14,406 nucleotides of DNA from an uncultured Oscillibacter sp. (GCA_905233795.1 CAJOFP010000003.1:1-14406); one strand, 5' to 3'; positions 1-10,140 are shown, counted from the first letter of the stretch. The notes: generated by a model from the letters alone, not told the origin. Numbers and translations: made by a program.

Positions 1-247
1 ATTCGCCGTTTTTTCTTACCCAGACCGCCACGGGGTCCATAATGCCGCCGCAATCGGCGGCGCGGTCGCCCGGCTCCGTATCCAAATGCAGACTGCTCAG
101 ACAATTTGAACAGTGATTTCTGTGACCGCTTCCCGCGCCTTCGGGGAATATAACCGCGCCGCAGACTTTACAGGTAAAACTGTCATAACAGGCGTGCGTT
201 TTATAATAATTTTTTTCGTATGCCTTACGCTTATTTTCACGATTCAC
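1..247 (-). CDS. RNHCP-domain zinc-ribbon protein (3' end outside window)
   Basis: Read on the minus strand from a GTG at 247, the frame stays open to the window edge (82 codons). The GTG is preceded by TCAGGAGG with 7 bases of spacing, which decides the start. The protein shows FTCKVCG, then HRNHCSNCL, then SLHLDTEPGDRAADCGG and MDPVAVWVRKNGE. These are the signature blocks of the RNHCP family, small proteins with several Cys/His pairs that probably bind zinc; their function is not known. The name-giving RNHCP reads RNHCS here, a Pro to Ser change next to a metal-binding Cys. The last residues of the family are off the left edge. It lies downstream of the dehydrogenase fusion on the same strand, separated by 181 bases with two hairpins, so it may have its own control. 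Confidence 0.85.
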   Translation of the reverse strand, partial: MNRENKRKAYEKNYYKTHACYDSFTCKVCGAVIFPEGAGSGHRNHCSNCLSSLHLDTEPGDRAADCGGIMDPVAVWVRKNGE

Positions 248-267
248 GGGTTTATCCTCCTGAAATC

Positions 268-296
268 AAATTAAAAATATAAAATATTTTTAATTT
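268..296. repeat. A/T-only hairpin, 13-bp perfect stem
   Basis: Positions 268-280 and 284-296 are perfect inverted repeats around a 3-base loop and contain only A and T. On the minus strand this sits directly upstream of the ribosome site of the RNHCP gene and directly after the GC-rich hairpin at 298-334. It could fold in the leader of that gene or help end transcription from the dehydrogenase gene. Confidence 0.5.
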
Positions 297-297
297 T

Positions 298-334
298 CCG
301 GGAGGTTTTACGGGAATTGGCGCAAACCTCCCGG
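298..334 (-). terminator. GC-rich hairpin after the dehydrogenase fusion gene (possible terminator or leader element)
   Basis: CCGGGAGGTTT (298-308) pairs perfectly with AAACCTCCCGG (324-334) around a 15-base loop. On the minus strand it lies about 95 bases past the stop codon of the fusion gene and is followed by A/T-rich sequence, though not by a clean run of T. A terminator is the simplest reading. Because it also sits just before the RNHCP gene, an attenuator or structured leader is possible. Confidence 0.45.
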
Positions 335-428
335 TCAGCGCACAAGTCCCAAATATAAATTAAAAAATTTCAAAAGGCGTGTCTCCTCGTTAAATTTTAT
401 ATAATTTTAATATTAAATTTTATAATTT

Positions 429-2345
429 TTATACTTCAATATCAATAAAGGCGTCTTTATTTTCGCCGCAATACGGACATGTCCAGCCCTCCGGCAGGTC
501 TTTAAACGCCGTACCCGGTCTGACTTCGCCGTCCGGATCGCCTTTCAACGGGTCATACTCATGACCGCACCCAAGACAGATATTTAATTTACGCGGCGCG
601 GCGGGTTTCTTCGGGATTTGCCGTTTCATTTTTACCATCGGCGGCGCGGGCTGTTTCTCGCCCGTGTCTAACGCCTCTGTCAATAACGGCAAAATTTCAT
701 TTACGTCGCCGACAATGCCGTAATCACAGTTTTTAAATATTCTCGCATTGGGATTATTATTAATCGCTACGATATAAGCGGCGTCTTTAATGCCTTTCAA
801 ATGCTGAACCGCGCCGGAAATGCCGCAGGCGATATATAAATTGCCTTTAAATTTCTGTCCCGACATGCCGACATAGCGATTTAACGGCACATATTGCAAC
901 GTCTCCGCCACCGGACGCGATGACCCAATCGCCGCGCCCGCCGCTTTCGCCAGATTTTCAATTAATTTCATGTTTTCGCGTTCGCCAATGCCTTTACCCG
1001 CGCTGACGACCCGTTCCGCTTCTATAATCGGCGTATCCGCCGGAATGCCGTAATGAAAATCATGACCGTCTTTCTTCAAAGCCGTCACAAGCGCGTCCAC
1101 TTTATCTTTCGCGCTTCCGTCTTTGAATATAATTTTCTTGCGTTCGCCGGTCTCGCCGCCGGATTGTTTCACCGGCGCCGCTCCGCCGCCGCTCGCTTTT
1201 CCGGCTTTGCCCAATATATAAGACGCGATCACAACGCGCTGAATTTCGTTTGTGCCTTCATCAATCGTCGTGATTTTAGCGTCCCTGTAAGCGCGTTCGA
1301 CTTCCATGCCTTTCATGAATCCCGCGCCGCCGTAGATTTGCAACGCGTCGTTACAGACTTCAAGCGCAATATCTGACGCGTACATTTTCGCCATCGCCGC
1401 TTCCATGCCGTAAGACGCGTGCGCCTGTTTCAATTCCGCCGCGCTGTATACTAAAAATCTCGCGCAACGCAATTTCGTCGCCATATCCGCGATTTTAAAC
1501 GCAATAGATTGCTGCTGACAGATAGGCCGTCCGAATTGTACGCGCTCTTTACTGTATTCCACAGCCGATTCATACGCGCCTTGCGCGATTCCCAACGCCT
1601 GCGCCGCGATTCCGATTCGTCCGCCGTCCAGCGTGGACATAGCGATTTTAAATCCCATGCCCTCTTTGCCCAATAAATTCTCTTTCGGGATTTTGACGTT
1701 ATTGAAATTTAACTGACACGTCGCGGATGAACGAATGCCCATTTTGTCATAATGCGGCTCGAAAGTAAAACCCTCCCAGCCTTTTTCCACGATAAAAGCC
1801 GATATGCCCCGCGTTCCGATTCCGGGCGTCGTGACGGCGAATACTACATAAGTATCCGCTTCGCCGCCGTTCGTGATAAATATTTTCTCGCCGTTTAAAA
1901 TATAATAATCGCCCTGTAATTCGGCGACTGTCTCCGTGCCGCCCGCGTCCGATCCGGCGTTGGGTTCCGTCAGACCAAACGCGCCGATTTTCTTACCGGA
2001 ACACAAATCCGGCAGATATTTGCGTTTTTGTTCCTCATTGCCAAACGCGGCGATGGGATACGTCCCCAGTGACGTATGCGCGGATAAAATCACGCCCGTG
2101 CCGCCATCCACGCGGGCCAATTCCTCCACCGCAATCGCGTAGCTTAACACATCCGCGCCCGCGCCGCCGTATTCTTTCTCATAGGGCAGACCCATAAGGC
2201 CCAATTCGCCCATTTTGGTCACGGCTTCTCTGGGAAAGCGATTTTCTTTGTCCAGTTGAAAGGCGATGGGTTTGACTTCGGACTCCGCGAACTGACGCAC
2301 TTTGGCGCGTAACGCCTCATGAGCTTCCGTGGTCTGATAGTTCAT
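429..2345 (-). CDS. Three-domain fusion: acyl-CoA dehydrogenase - EtfA FAD domain - rubredoxin
   Basis: 638 residues from the ATG at 2345, chosen because GGGAGG lies 8 bases upstream; the open frame extends 30 codons further up without a ribosome site. Residues 1-380 are a short-chain (butyryl-type) acyl-CoA dehydrogenase. They show GAFGLTEPNAGSD (121-133), LDGGRIGIAAQALGIA (239-254), QIYGGAGF (336-343) and DEGTNEIQ with the likely catalytic base E363. Residues about 402-560 match only the C-terminal FAD-binding domain of the electron-transfer flavoprotein alpha subunit (EAERVVSAGKGIG, SSRPVAE, LYIACGISGAVQH, DYGIVGD). Residues 586-638 are a complete rubredoxin with C590/C593 and C623/C626 for one iron. 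A Pro/Lys-rich linker joins the last two parts. Electrons could pass from substrate FAD through a second FAD to the iron centre in one chain; that path is inference. EtfB and EtfA domain I are not in the window. No internal loss is seen here. Confidence 0.93.
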   Translation of the reverse strand: MNYQTTEAHEALRAKVRQFAESEVKPIAFQLDKENRFPREAVTKMGELGLMGLPYEKEYGGAGADVLSYAIAVEELARVDGGTGVILSAHTSLGTYPIAAFGNEEQKRKYLPDLCSGKKIGAFGLTEPNAGSDAGGTETVAELQGDYYILNGEKIFITNGGEADTYVVFAVTTPGIGTRGISAFIVEKGWEGFTFEPHYDKMGIRSSATCQLNFNNVKIPKENLLGKEGMGFKIAMSTLDGGRIGIAAQALGIAQGAYESAVEYSKERVQFGRPICQQQSIAFKIADMATKLRCARFLVYSAAELKQAHASYGMEAAMAKMYASDIALEVCNDALQIYGGAGFMKGMEVERAYRDAKITTIDEGTNEIQRVVIASYILGKAGKASGGGAAPVKQSGGETGERKKIIFKDGSAKDKVDALVTALKKDGHDFHYGIPADTPIIEAERVVSAGKGIGERENMKLIENLAKAAGAAIGSSRPVAETLQYVPLNRYVGMSGQKFKGNLYIACGISGAVQHLKGIKDAAYIVAINNNPNARIFKNCDYGIVGDVNEILPLLTEALDTGEKQPAPPMVKMKRQIPKKPAAPRKLNICLGCGHEYDPLKGDPDGEVRPGTAFKDLPEGWTCPYCGENKDAFIDIEV

Positions 2346-2406
2346 AAATTTATCCTCCCTTGCCCCTGATTTTATATAAATATATTTATATAAAATATAT
2401 AAAAAT

Positions 2407-2435
2407 AGAATACATAAAAACGCGTCTTTTGTCAA
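2407..2435 (-). promoter_or_regulatory. Promoter of the dehydrogenase fusion gene
   Basis: On the minus strand TTGACA (2435-2430, a perfect -35) is followed after 17 bases by TATTCT (2412-2407, 4 of 6 matches to -10). Transcription would begin near 2400, giving a leader of about 55 bases. The spacer holds the palindrome ACGCGT (2420-2425), which also occurs in the spacer of the divergent promoter at 2469-2497. Confidence 0.6.
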
Positions 2436-2468
2436 TAGTCTCTTTTTCGGCTTAAATTTTATACGCGC

Positions 2469-2497
2469 TTGAGTTTTTTATACACGCGTGGTATTTT
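2469..2497 (+). promoter_or_regulatory. Candidate promoter of the IMP cyclohydrolase-like gene
   Basis: TTGAGT (2469-2474), a 17-base spacer, then TATTTT (2492-2497). The spacer contains CACGCGTG (2483-2490), an 8-bp palindrome that could be an operator. It points away from the dehydrogenase promoter. The sequence is very A/T-rich, so chance matches are common. Confidence 0.4.
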
Positions 2498-2522
2498 ATA
2501 TAAAATTTTATCAATAATTAAA

Positions 2523-2544
2523 TATTTATAATTAATTATAAATA
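2523..2544. repeat. 22-bp A/T-only palindrome in the leader of the cyclohydrolase-like gene
   Basis: Positions 2523-2533 are the exact reverse complement of 2534-2544. It lies between the candidate promoter and the ATG at 2587, so it would be in the mRNA leader. No function can be assigned. Confidence 0.45.
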
Positions 2545-2586
2545 AAATTAATAAAATGAAAAACTCGGAAAGGATTTGATTAGAAT

Positions 2587-3315
2587 ATGGAAAAGCAATC
2601 TTTCATTTCGCTGTTATCGTCTAATCCCTATCCCGGACGCGGAATTGTACTGGGGACAAGCCCGGACGGGTTAAAATCCGTCGCGGCGTATTTCATCATG
2701 GGCAGAAGCGAAAATTCCCGCAACCGCGTGTTTGTTCCTACGCCCGACGGCATTCGCACACAGGCGCACGATCCGAATAAAATGACGAACCCGGAATTGA
2801 TTATTTATCATCCCGTGCGTGAAATTGAAAATTATTTAATCGTCACAAATGGAGATCAGACGGACACAATCCGGGACGCGATAAAAAATTTAGATTTAAA
2901 AAAGCAAGATCAAGATCAAAATCAGGTTAAAATCGCGTTTCAATCCGCGCTGGATACCCGGACATTTGAGCCGGACGCGCCCAATTATACGCCGCGTATC
3001 TCCGGGTTATTATTTCCTGACGGCGGTTTTAGCCTGTCTATATTAAAATCTTACGACGGCATGCCCGGAGAGGGGAGATTTTTGCACACTTATCAAAAAG
3101 ACGGAAATCCCCTGCCGTCGTTTGAGGGCGAACCGGTTCGCGTCAGTTTGGACGCGCCAAACGCGGAAATATTAGCGAATACAATATGGGACGTGATGGA
3201 CGAGGGAAATAAAATTTCGCTCTATGTTCGTTATACGGATATACAATCCGGGAGCTATCAAACAGTCTTGTTAAATAAACTGTCATCCGGTTTTCGCGGG
3301 CGTCAGATTTATTAA
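2587..3315 (+). CDS. IMP cyclohydrolase-like protein (PurO-type family) with an internal gap
   Basis: 242 residues, ATG start with AAAGGA about 12 bases upstream. The order of conserved blocks is that of the PurO-type IMP cyclohydrolase family: NPYPGRGIVLG (13-23), AYFIMGRSENSRNRVFV (34-50), LIIYHPVR (71-78), VTNGDQTDTI (86-95), FEPDAPNYTPRISGLL (127-142) and DGNPLPSFEGEP (172-183). The family closes the purine ring of IMP in the last step of purine synthesis; activity here is inferred. Two things are odd. Residues 104-114 are a K/Q/D-rich tract. After SILKSYDG (151-158), the roughly 16 residues that clostridial members carry before PGEGRFLHTY (NPDAC...YEN type) are absent, in frame, with the join near base 3060. 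The gene stands alone with its own leader before the atp operon. Confidence 0.82.
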   Translation: MEKQSFISLLSSNPYPGRGIVLGTSPDGLKSVAAYFIMGRSENSRNRVFVPTPDGIRTQAHDPNKMTNPELIIYHPVREIENYLIVTNGDQTDTIRDAIKNLDLKKQDQDQNQVKIAFQSALDTRTFEPDAPNYTPRISGLLFPDGGFSLSILKSYDGMPGEGRFLHTYQKDGNPLPSFEGEPVRVSLDAPNAEILANTIWDVMDEGNKISLYVRYTDIQSGSYQTVLLNKLSSGFRGRQIY

Positions 3316-3321
3316 TTATAA

Positions 3322-3356
3322 TTTTAATATATTTTAATATTATTTTAATATATTTT
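3322..3356 (+). repeat. 14-bp direct repeat, A/T-only, 21-base period
   Basis: TTTTAATATATTTT occurs at 3322-3335 and again at 3343-3356, with a partial copy between (3332-3341). It fills the start of the 163-base gap before the atp promoter. It could be a chance result of A/T-only sequence. Confidence 0.4.
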
Positions 3357-3423
3357 GTAATATTTCGCAGTCAAAAAATTCCAAACGGCGTAATTTAAAT
3401 TGGAAATTTTGTCGAAAAAGCCC

Positions 3424-3452
3424 TTGTAAAAATATTTGGGATGATATATAAT
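3424..3452 (+). promoter_or_regulatory. Sigma-A-type promoter of the atp operon
   Basis: TTGTAA (3424-3429), exactly 17 bases, then a perfect TATAAT (3447-3452). Transcription would start near 3459, about 38 bases before the first start codon of atpB and before its ribosome site at 3484-3489. It is the best promoter match in the window and the only clear one ahead of the operon. Confidence 0.7.
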
Positions 3453-3496
3453 GATTTTAATTTTCGCGTGAAAGCGCATTGAGAGGAGGCGACGGA

Positions 3497-4558
3497 TTGA
3501 ACGGGGAAATAAGCGGTCTTTTGTCCGGAACCGAACCAAAAATTTTATTGGCGCTAACCGGTATCATTTTATCGGCGGCGCTGATGATTCGCGTACTGGT
3601 CATTCCGTATTTTACCGTCATTCCGGGGCGGTTTCAGTTATTATTGGAACAGACAGTCCACGCGGCGGATCGCGTCGGCGGGGCAATAAAGGGAATCGCC
3701 GGGATTATACCGGCGATTTGGCGCGGGATAAAAAAATTTTGCGGCGCGGTAATATCTTTTTGTTCGGCGCGGCGTCTTGAAGTAAGTATCTGGCTGGGGT
3801 CGGCGATTATTTTATTAGTTTTATCTACGCTGGCGCCGTCCGCCCATACTCATCAGGATGTCCAGACCGCTATGCGGGACGCGGTTTTGCATGATGTAAA
3901 TCAAATCAGCTTATTTGGATTAAAACAAGTCAATCCGGGTTTAATAGCCGCTATGACGGTCACGGGGATTTTATTAGTATTGGCTTTGATTATCCGGCTT
4001 TTTTTCATTCCCAATATGAAAGTCGTCCCCGGAAAAGCGCAATTAATATTGGAACAGCTTGTGGATTTATTGGACGGTCTGTCGCATAGCCGGGGCAAGA
4101 TAAGATTTATAGGCGCGTATGTGTTCGCGGCGGGCGTTTATATTTTTACAGGCACGCTTTTTGAATTATTAGGCTTGCAAGCCGTCGCGTCTGACGGCGT
4201 GTCGGTTTCACTGCCCGCGCCGTTGAGCGATGTCAACGCGGCGATTTGCATGGGCTGTTTAAGCTATTTGATTATTATAGCGGGCGGGATTCGTCACGCG
4301 GGGACGCATGGATTAAAAGCGGCTTTAAAAGAATTTTCACTGCCGATTTCCATGAGTTTCAGATTATTCGGCGCGTTGTTAAGCGGCTTGTTGGTGACGG
4401 ATTTAGTCTATCACTATGCCGCTCTGCGTTACGGCGTCCCGGTTGTTATCGGCGTTGTGTTTACGCTTCTTCACGCTATTGTCCAGACATATGTATTAAC
4501 TATGCTGGTCGGGATGTATTACGGCGAAGTGACGGAAGCGGGAGAAAAAAATAAATAA
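3497..4558 (+). CDS. atpB: ATP synthase Fo subunit a, with duplicated N-terminal segment
   Basis: Start is the TTG at 3497, 7 bases after AGGAGG (3484-3489); an in-frame TTG at 3479 has no ribosome site. That gives 353 residues, long for subunit a. Residues about 132-353 are the recognisable core: VLHDVNQISLFGL, a helix with FIPNMKVVPGKAQLILEQ (170-187), and SMSFRLFGALLSG (285-297) with the essential Arg at 289. The C-terminal helix is IVQTYVLTMLVGMYYGE. The subunit forms the ion half-channels against the c ring. Residues about 7-54 repeat the core's N-terminal segment (IRVLVIPYFTVIPG against IRLFFIPNMKVVPG), so the first membrane hairpin is duplicated. The usual N after RLFG is A. The stretch with the family's P-x-N-x-x-E motif, normally just before the Arg helix, is missing between F280 and S281 (base ~4336). 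No atpI precedes it. Confidence 0.85.
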   Translation: MNGEISGLLSGTEPKILLALTGIILSAALMIRVLVIPYFTVIPGRFQLLLEQTVHAADRVGGAIKGIAGIIPAIWRGIKKFCGAVISFCSARRLEVSIWLGSAIILLVLSTLAPSAHTHQDVQTAMRDAVLHDVNQISLFGLKQVNPGLIAAMTVTGILLVLALIIRLFFIPNMKVVPGKAQLILEQLVDLLDGLSHSRGKIRFIGAYVFAAGVYIFTGTLFELLGLQAVASDGVSVSLPAPLSDVNAAICMGCLSYLIIIAGGIRHAGTHGLKAALKEFSLPISMSFRLFGALLSGLLVTDLVYHYAALRYGVPVVIGVVFTLLHAIVQTYVLTMLVGMYYGEVTEAGEKNK

Positions 4559-4576
4559 AATTATATATTATTATAA

Positions 4577-4600
4577 AAATTAATTATTTTTAATTAATTT
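4577..4600 (+). promoter_or_regulatory. A/T-only hairpin between atpB and atpE
   Basis: A perfect 10-bp stem (4577-4586 with 4591-4600) around a TTTT loop, in the only sizeable gap inside the operon (4559-4635). It lies about 35 bases upstream of the atpE start. It could protect or separate the downstream mRNA so that the many-copy c subunit is made in excess; that role is inference. Confidence 0.4.
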
Positions 4601-4602
4601 AA

Positions 4603-5028
<426 letters not shown>

Positions 5029-5048
5029 AGGCGGGTGCGGGATAGATT

Positions 5049-5531
5049 ATGCCATTAAATATCGATTGGCAGCAAATCCTGCTGCATTTGTTCAATTTCG
5101 TGATTCTCGCCGGGGGCTTGTATTTTTTATTATACAAGCCCGTGAAAAAATATATGCAGTGGCGTCAGGATCAGTACGACGCGAGAGAGGCGGAAGCGGC
5201 GAAAAACGAATCGGAAGCCGAAGCGCTCCGGCGTAAATACGAAGAAATGATCCGGGACGCGGAACTGGAAATTCAAAGCATGAAAGAACGCGCCAGTGAG
5301 GAACTGGAAGCGGAAAAAAGTCAACAGCTTGCGGAAGCGCGTCAAGAGGCGCGGCGTATTATTAATACGGCGAAGAAAACGGCGGAAATCCGCACGCAAA
5401 AAGTATTGGAGGACGCCCACGAAGAAATTAGATCGCTCGCGGTCGGCATGGTTGAAAAACTGGTTTTACAAAGCGGCGGCGACGCGCTGGATCGTTTTTT
5501 AGACGAAGCGGAGGGACAGGAGCATGGCTGA
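5049..5531 (+). CDS. atpF: ATP synthase Fo subunit b (stator stalk)
   Basis: 160 residues, normal length. Residues 8-30 are the single membrane helix ([19 protein letters not shown]), followed by YKPVKKYM and a long charged coiled coil (about 40-135, rich in Ala, Glu, Arg and Lys). It ends with a short hydrophobic segment ([14 protein letters not shown]) and [13 protein letters not shown]. It forms the peripheral stalk linking subunit a to the top of F1. It starts 20 bases after atpE and its last 8 bases overlap the start of atpA, so the two are probably translated together. In most bacteria a delta gene follows here; none does. The C-terminus carries no delta domain, unlike the b-delta fusions of mycobacteria. 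Confidence 0.9.
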   Translation: MPLNIDWQQILLHLFNFVILAGGLYFLLYKPVKKYMQWRQDQYDAREAEAAKNESEAEALRRKYEEMIRDAELEIQSMKERASEELEAEKSQQLAEARQEARRIINTAKKTAEIRTQKVLEDAHEEIRSLAVGMVEKLVLQSGGDALDRFLDEAEGQEHG

Positions 5532-7020
5532 GAATCAACGCCGGGCGGTATTACGGAGCGACACGCCGCCCACGGATGAACAAAAACGCCGTCTCGCCGC
5601 GTTCCTGCGCCGGACGTATTCGGAAGAGATAGAAATTATCTGGGAGGACGCCCCGGAATTAACAGGCGGATTTAGACTGCATGTCGATCAAGACGTATAT
5701 GACTGGAGTTTAGAAGGTCGTATGCGTCAGTTTCATGAACGTATGGCGCAAATCGCGCCGGGGCCGAAAAATGTTTTGCCGCTGCTTCATGACACGATGG
5801 AAAAATTTTATCCGGGCGTCGTGCGGGAGGAACGCGGCGAAGTTTTGACGATTGGAGACGGAATCGCCCGCGTAAAAGGCTTGCCGGACGCGGAATACGG
5901 AGAGATTTTAGAATTTGACAAAGGCGTCCGGGGCATGGTGCAGGATTTGCGCGAGGACAGTTTAGGCTGTGTGTTATTCGGTGAAAATAATGTAAAAGCC
6001 GGCGATGTGGTACGCTGTACGGGCCGCACGGCGGGAATGCCGGTCGGAATTGGCTTTTTGGGCCGCGTGGTGGACGCGCTCGGATCGCCGATTGACGGTA
6101 AAGGCGCGATTTCCCATGACGGTTTCAGACCGATTGAAATTCCCGCGCCCGGCATTTTAGAGCGTCAGTCTGTAGATAAGCCGTTGGAAACGGGCATTTT
6201 ATGTATAGATTCCATGTTCCCGATTGGACAGGGACAGCGCGAATTGATTATCGGCGACAGACAGACCGGTAAAACGGCGATTGCCATTGATACGATTTTA
6301 AATCAAAAAGATAGAAAAGTAATTTGTATCTATGTCGCAATCGGACAGAAATCCAGTTCCGTGGCGCAATTAGCGGCGAATCTGGAAAAACACGGCGCGA
6401 TGGATTATACGATTATCATACACGCGTCAGCCAGCGCGCCGGCGGCGGAGCAATATATCGCGCCTTACGCCGGGACCGCGCTTGCCGAACATTTCATGTA
6501 TATGGGACGTAATGTCTTAATCGTATATGACGATTTAAGCAAACACGCGATTGCGTATAGAACTCTAAGTTTATTATTGGAACGCTCTCCGGGTCGTGAG
6601 GCGTTCCCCGGCGACGTGTTTTATTTGCATTCGAGATTGCTGGAACGCTCCGCGCATTTGTGTGACGAGTTAGGCGGCGGCAGTTTAACGGCGTTGCCGA
6701 TTATCGAAACGCAATCCGGCGACGTGTCGGCGTATATTCCAACAAATGTAATTTCGATTACGGACGGACAGATTTATCTGGAAAGCGGTCTGTTTTTCTC
6801 CGGTCAGCGTCCGGCGGTAAACGTCGGCTTGTCTGTCTCTCGTGTAGGCGGCGACGCCCAGACACAGGCCATGAAACGCTCTTCCGGGTCTTTGCGTCTG
6901 GATTTGGCGCAATATCGTGAAATGGAAGTTTTCACCCAATTCGCAAGCGATTTGGACGACGCGACGAAACGGCAGTTAATTTATGGCCAAGGCTTAATGC
7001 AGTTCAGGTTTGCTTATTGA
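5524..7020 (+). CDS. atpA: ATP synthase F1: delta C-terminal domain fused to alpha, truncated by a frame shift
   Basis: 498 residues, ATG with GGAGGG 8 bases upstream, overlapping atpF. Residues about 8-77 are not alpha: [16 protein letters not shown], then [24 protein letters not shown], the C-terminal domain of the delta subunit (OSCP), which binds subunit b. The delta N-terminal domain is absent. Alpha begins near residue 84: [11 protein letters not shown] (110-120), Walker A GDRQTGKT (244-251), VLIVYDDLS (331-339), [20 protein letters not shown] (356-375) and the arginine finger R440 in [10 protein letters not shown]. Alpha forms the non-catalytic nucleotide sites of F1. The frame stops after [12 protein letters not shown], about 80 residues early. 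The rest of the alpha C-domain continues in the next frame (7005-7259). About 13 residues (LLKQ...P type) are missing at the join near 7004, equal to a loss of about 40 bases. Confidence 0.88.
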   Translation: MAENQRRAVLRSDTPPTDEQKRRLAAFLRRTYSEEIEIIWEDAPELTGGFRLHVDQDVYDWSLEGRMRQFHERMAQIAPGPKNVLPLLHDTMEKFYPGVVREERGEVLTIGDGIARVKGLPDAEYGEILEFDKGVRGMVQDLREDSLGCVLFGENNVKAGDVVRCTGRTAGMPVGIGFLGRVVDALGSPIDGKGAISHDGFRPIEIPAPGILERQSVDKPLETGILCIDSMFPIGQGQRELIIGDRQTGKTAIAIDTILNQKDRKVICIYVAIGQKSSSVAQLAANLEKHGAMDYTIIIHASASAPAAEQYIAPYAGTALAEHFMYMGRNVLIVYDDLSKHAIAYRTLSLLLERSPGREAFPGDVFYLHSRLLERSAHLCDELGGGSLTALPIIETQSGDVSAYIPTNVISITDGQIYLESGLFFSGQRPAVNVGLSVSRVGGDAQTQAMKRSSGSLRLDLAQYREMEVFTQFASDLDDATKRQLIYGQGLMQFRFAY

Positions 7021-7258
7021 CAGCCGCTTTAGCGCATACGATGGAGACAATTCCGGTAGAAAATTTAAAAATTTACAGCAAAGAATTATTGGACGCTATG
7101 GAACGCGAAAACGGCGACGTATGCCGCCGTATTGACCGCAACGGCAAATTGACGGATGAGGATAAAGAGCGTTTATTGAAAACGGCGAAGTATTACGCGT
7201 CGGAATACGCGAGAAAACAGGAGAGATTAAGCGCCGGAAAAGCGGGCGGTGATTCCTG

Positions 7259-7259
<1 letters not shown>
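7017..7259 (+). pseudogene. atpA: Alpha subunit C-terminal part, displaced frame
   Basis: Open frame of 80 codons from a TTG at 7017 that overlaps the alpha stop as TTGA. The alpha-like sequence can be read back to CAG at 7005 ([21 protein letters not shown]). IPVENLKIYSKELLDAM and IDRNGKLTDEDKERLLKTAKYYASEY match the end of the alpha helical C-domain. It ends at TGA 7257-7259, overlapping the gamma ATG as TGATG, which is a natural operon joint. This is therefore the original end of atpA. It might be made as a separate peptide by re-initiation at TTGA, but no ribosome site is seen, so a broken gene or an assembly error is more likely. Confidence 0.75.
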
Positions 7260-9782
<2,523 letters not shown>

Positions 9783-9785
9783 AAT

Positions 9786-10049
9786 ATGCCGGATGAATTT
9801 CAGGCGCATATTTTATCGGCGGATCGGGATTTCTATCAAGGGCCGTGTATTTCTATGATCGCGCCGACGATTGACGGACAATTAGGCGTTATGGCGCATC
9901 ATATCAGCGTCGTGACGGGGATTCTGCCGGGAAAATTGTCCTGTACGCTTCCTGACGGAAAAGTTTTAACGGCTCTGGTCAGTCACGGATTGTTACGGGT
10001 TGAAAATAATGACGTATTGGTCCTGGTGGCCAGCGGAGTTATTGCATGA
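9786..10049 (+). CDS. atpC: ATP synthase F1 epsilon subunit, C-terminus cut by a frame shift
   Basis: 87 residues against 130-140 usual. ATG with GGAGG 8 bases upstream, 3 bases after atpD. The N-terminal beta-sandwich is recognisable: FQAHILSADRDFYQG (5-19), IAPTIDGQLGVMAHH (25-39), TGILPG (44-49), LVSHGLLRVENNDVLVLV (64-81). Epsilon sits at the foot of gamma and its C-terminal helices restrain ATP hydrolysis. The frame ends at ASGVIA*. The helical C-terminus follows in another frame from about 10033. Roughly 20 residues that include the usual acidic EEID-type segment are missing at the join near 10030. Confidence 0.8.
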   Translation: MPDEFQAHILSADRDFYQGPCISMIAPTIDGQLGVMAHHISVVTGILPGKLSCTLPDGKVLTALVSHGLLRVENNDVLVLVASGVIA

Positions 10050-10140
10050 ACAGAGCTGGCAGGAGTATTTGCAGACGCAGGCGAATTTGTCCCGCGCCAT
10101 GAATCGCTTGAAAGCCGCCGGAAATCATGTGGATATATAA
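10033..10140 (+). pseudogene. atpC: Epsilon subunit C-terminal part, displaced frame
   Basis: The frame containing 10048 reads AELLHEQSWQEYLQ, then TQANLSRAMNRLKAAGNHVDI, and stops at TAA 10138-10140. It matches the last epsilon helix (family pattern EYxxxQAALARAxNRLKV). It has no start of its own. It shows that the gene was once complete to 10140. Confidence 0.7.

Noticed and set aside
298..352. Small structured RNA such as SRP RNA or a known riboswitch
   Set aside because: GGTCAG after the hairpin recalls the SRP loop, but the conserved GGAAGG/AGCAGCC part is absent and no known riboswitch core is visible.
2346..2435. N-terminal 30-residue extension of the dehydrogenase fusion
   Set aside because: It reads through A/T-only DNA and the promoter, has no ribosome site, and the family N-terminus starts at 2345.
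3479..3496. TTG at 3479 as the start of atpB
   Set aside because: It lies before and inside the AGGAGG ribosome site, which is correctly spaced for the TTG at 3497.
5049..5531. A b-delta fusion as in mycobacteria
   Set aside because: The b protein has normal length and ends without delta motifs; the delta domain is on alpha.
6995..7025. Programmed -1 frameshift joining the two parts of alpha
   Set aside because: No slippery heptamer or clear downstream structure is seen, and a frameshift would not restore the ~13 missing residues.
10046..10095. ATG at 10046 as start of a new small gene after epsilon
   Set aside because: Its frame gives a short Arg-rich peptide, while the frame at 10048 matches the epsilon C-terminus.
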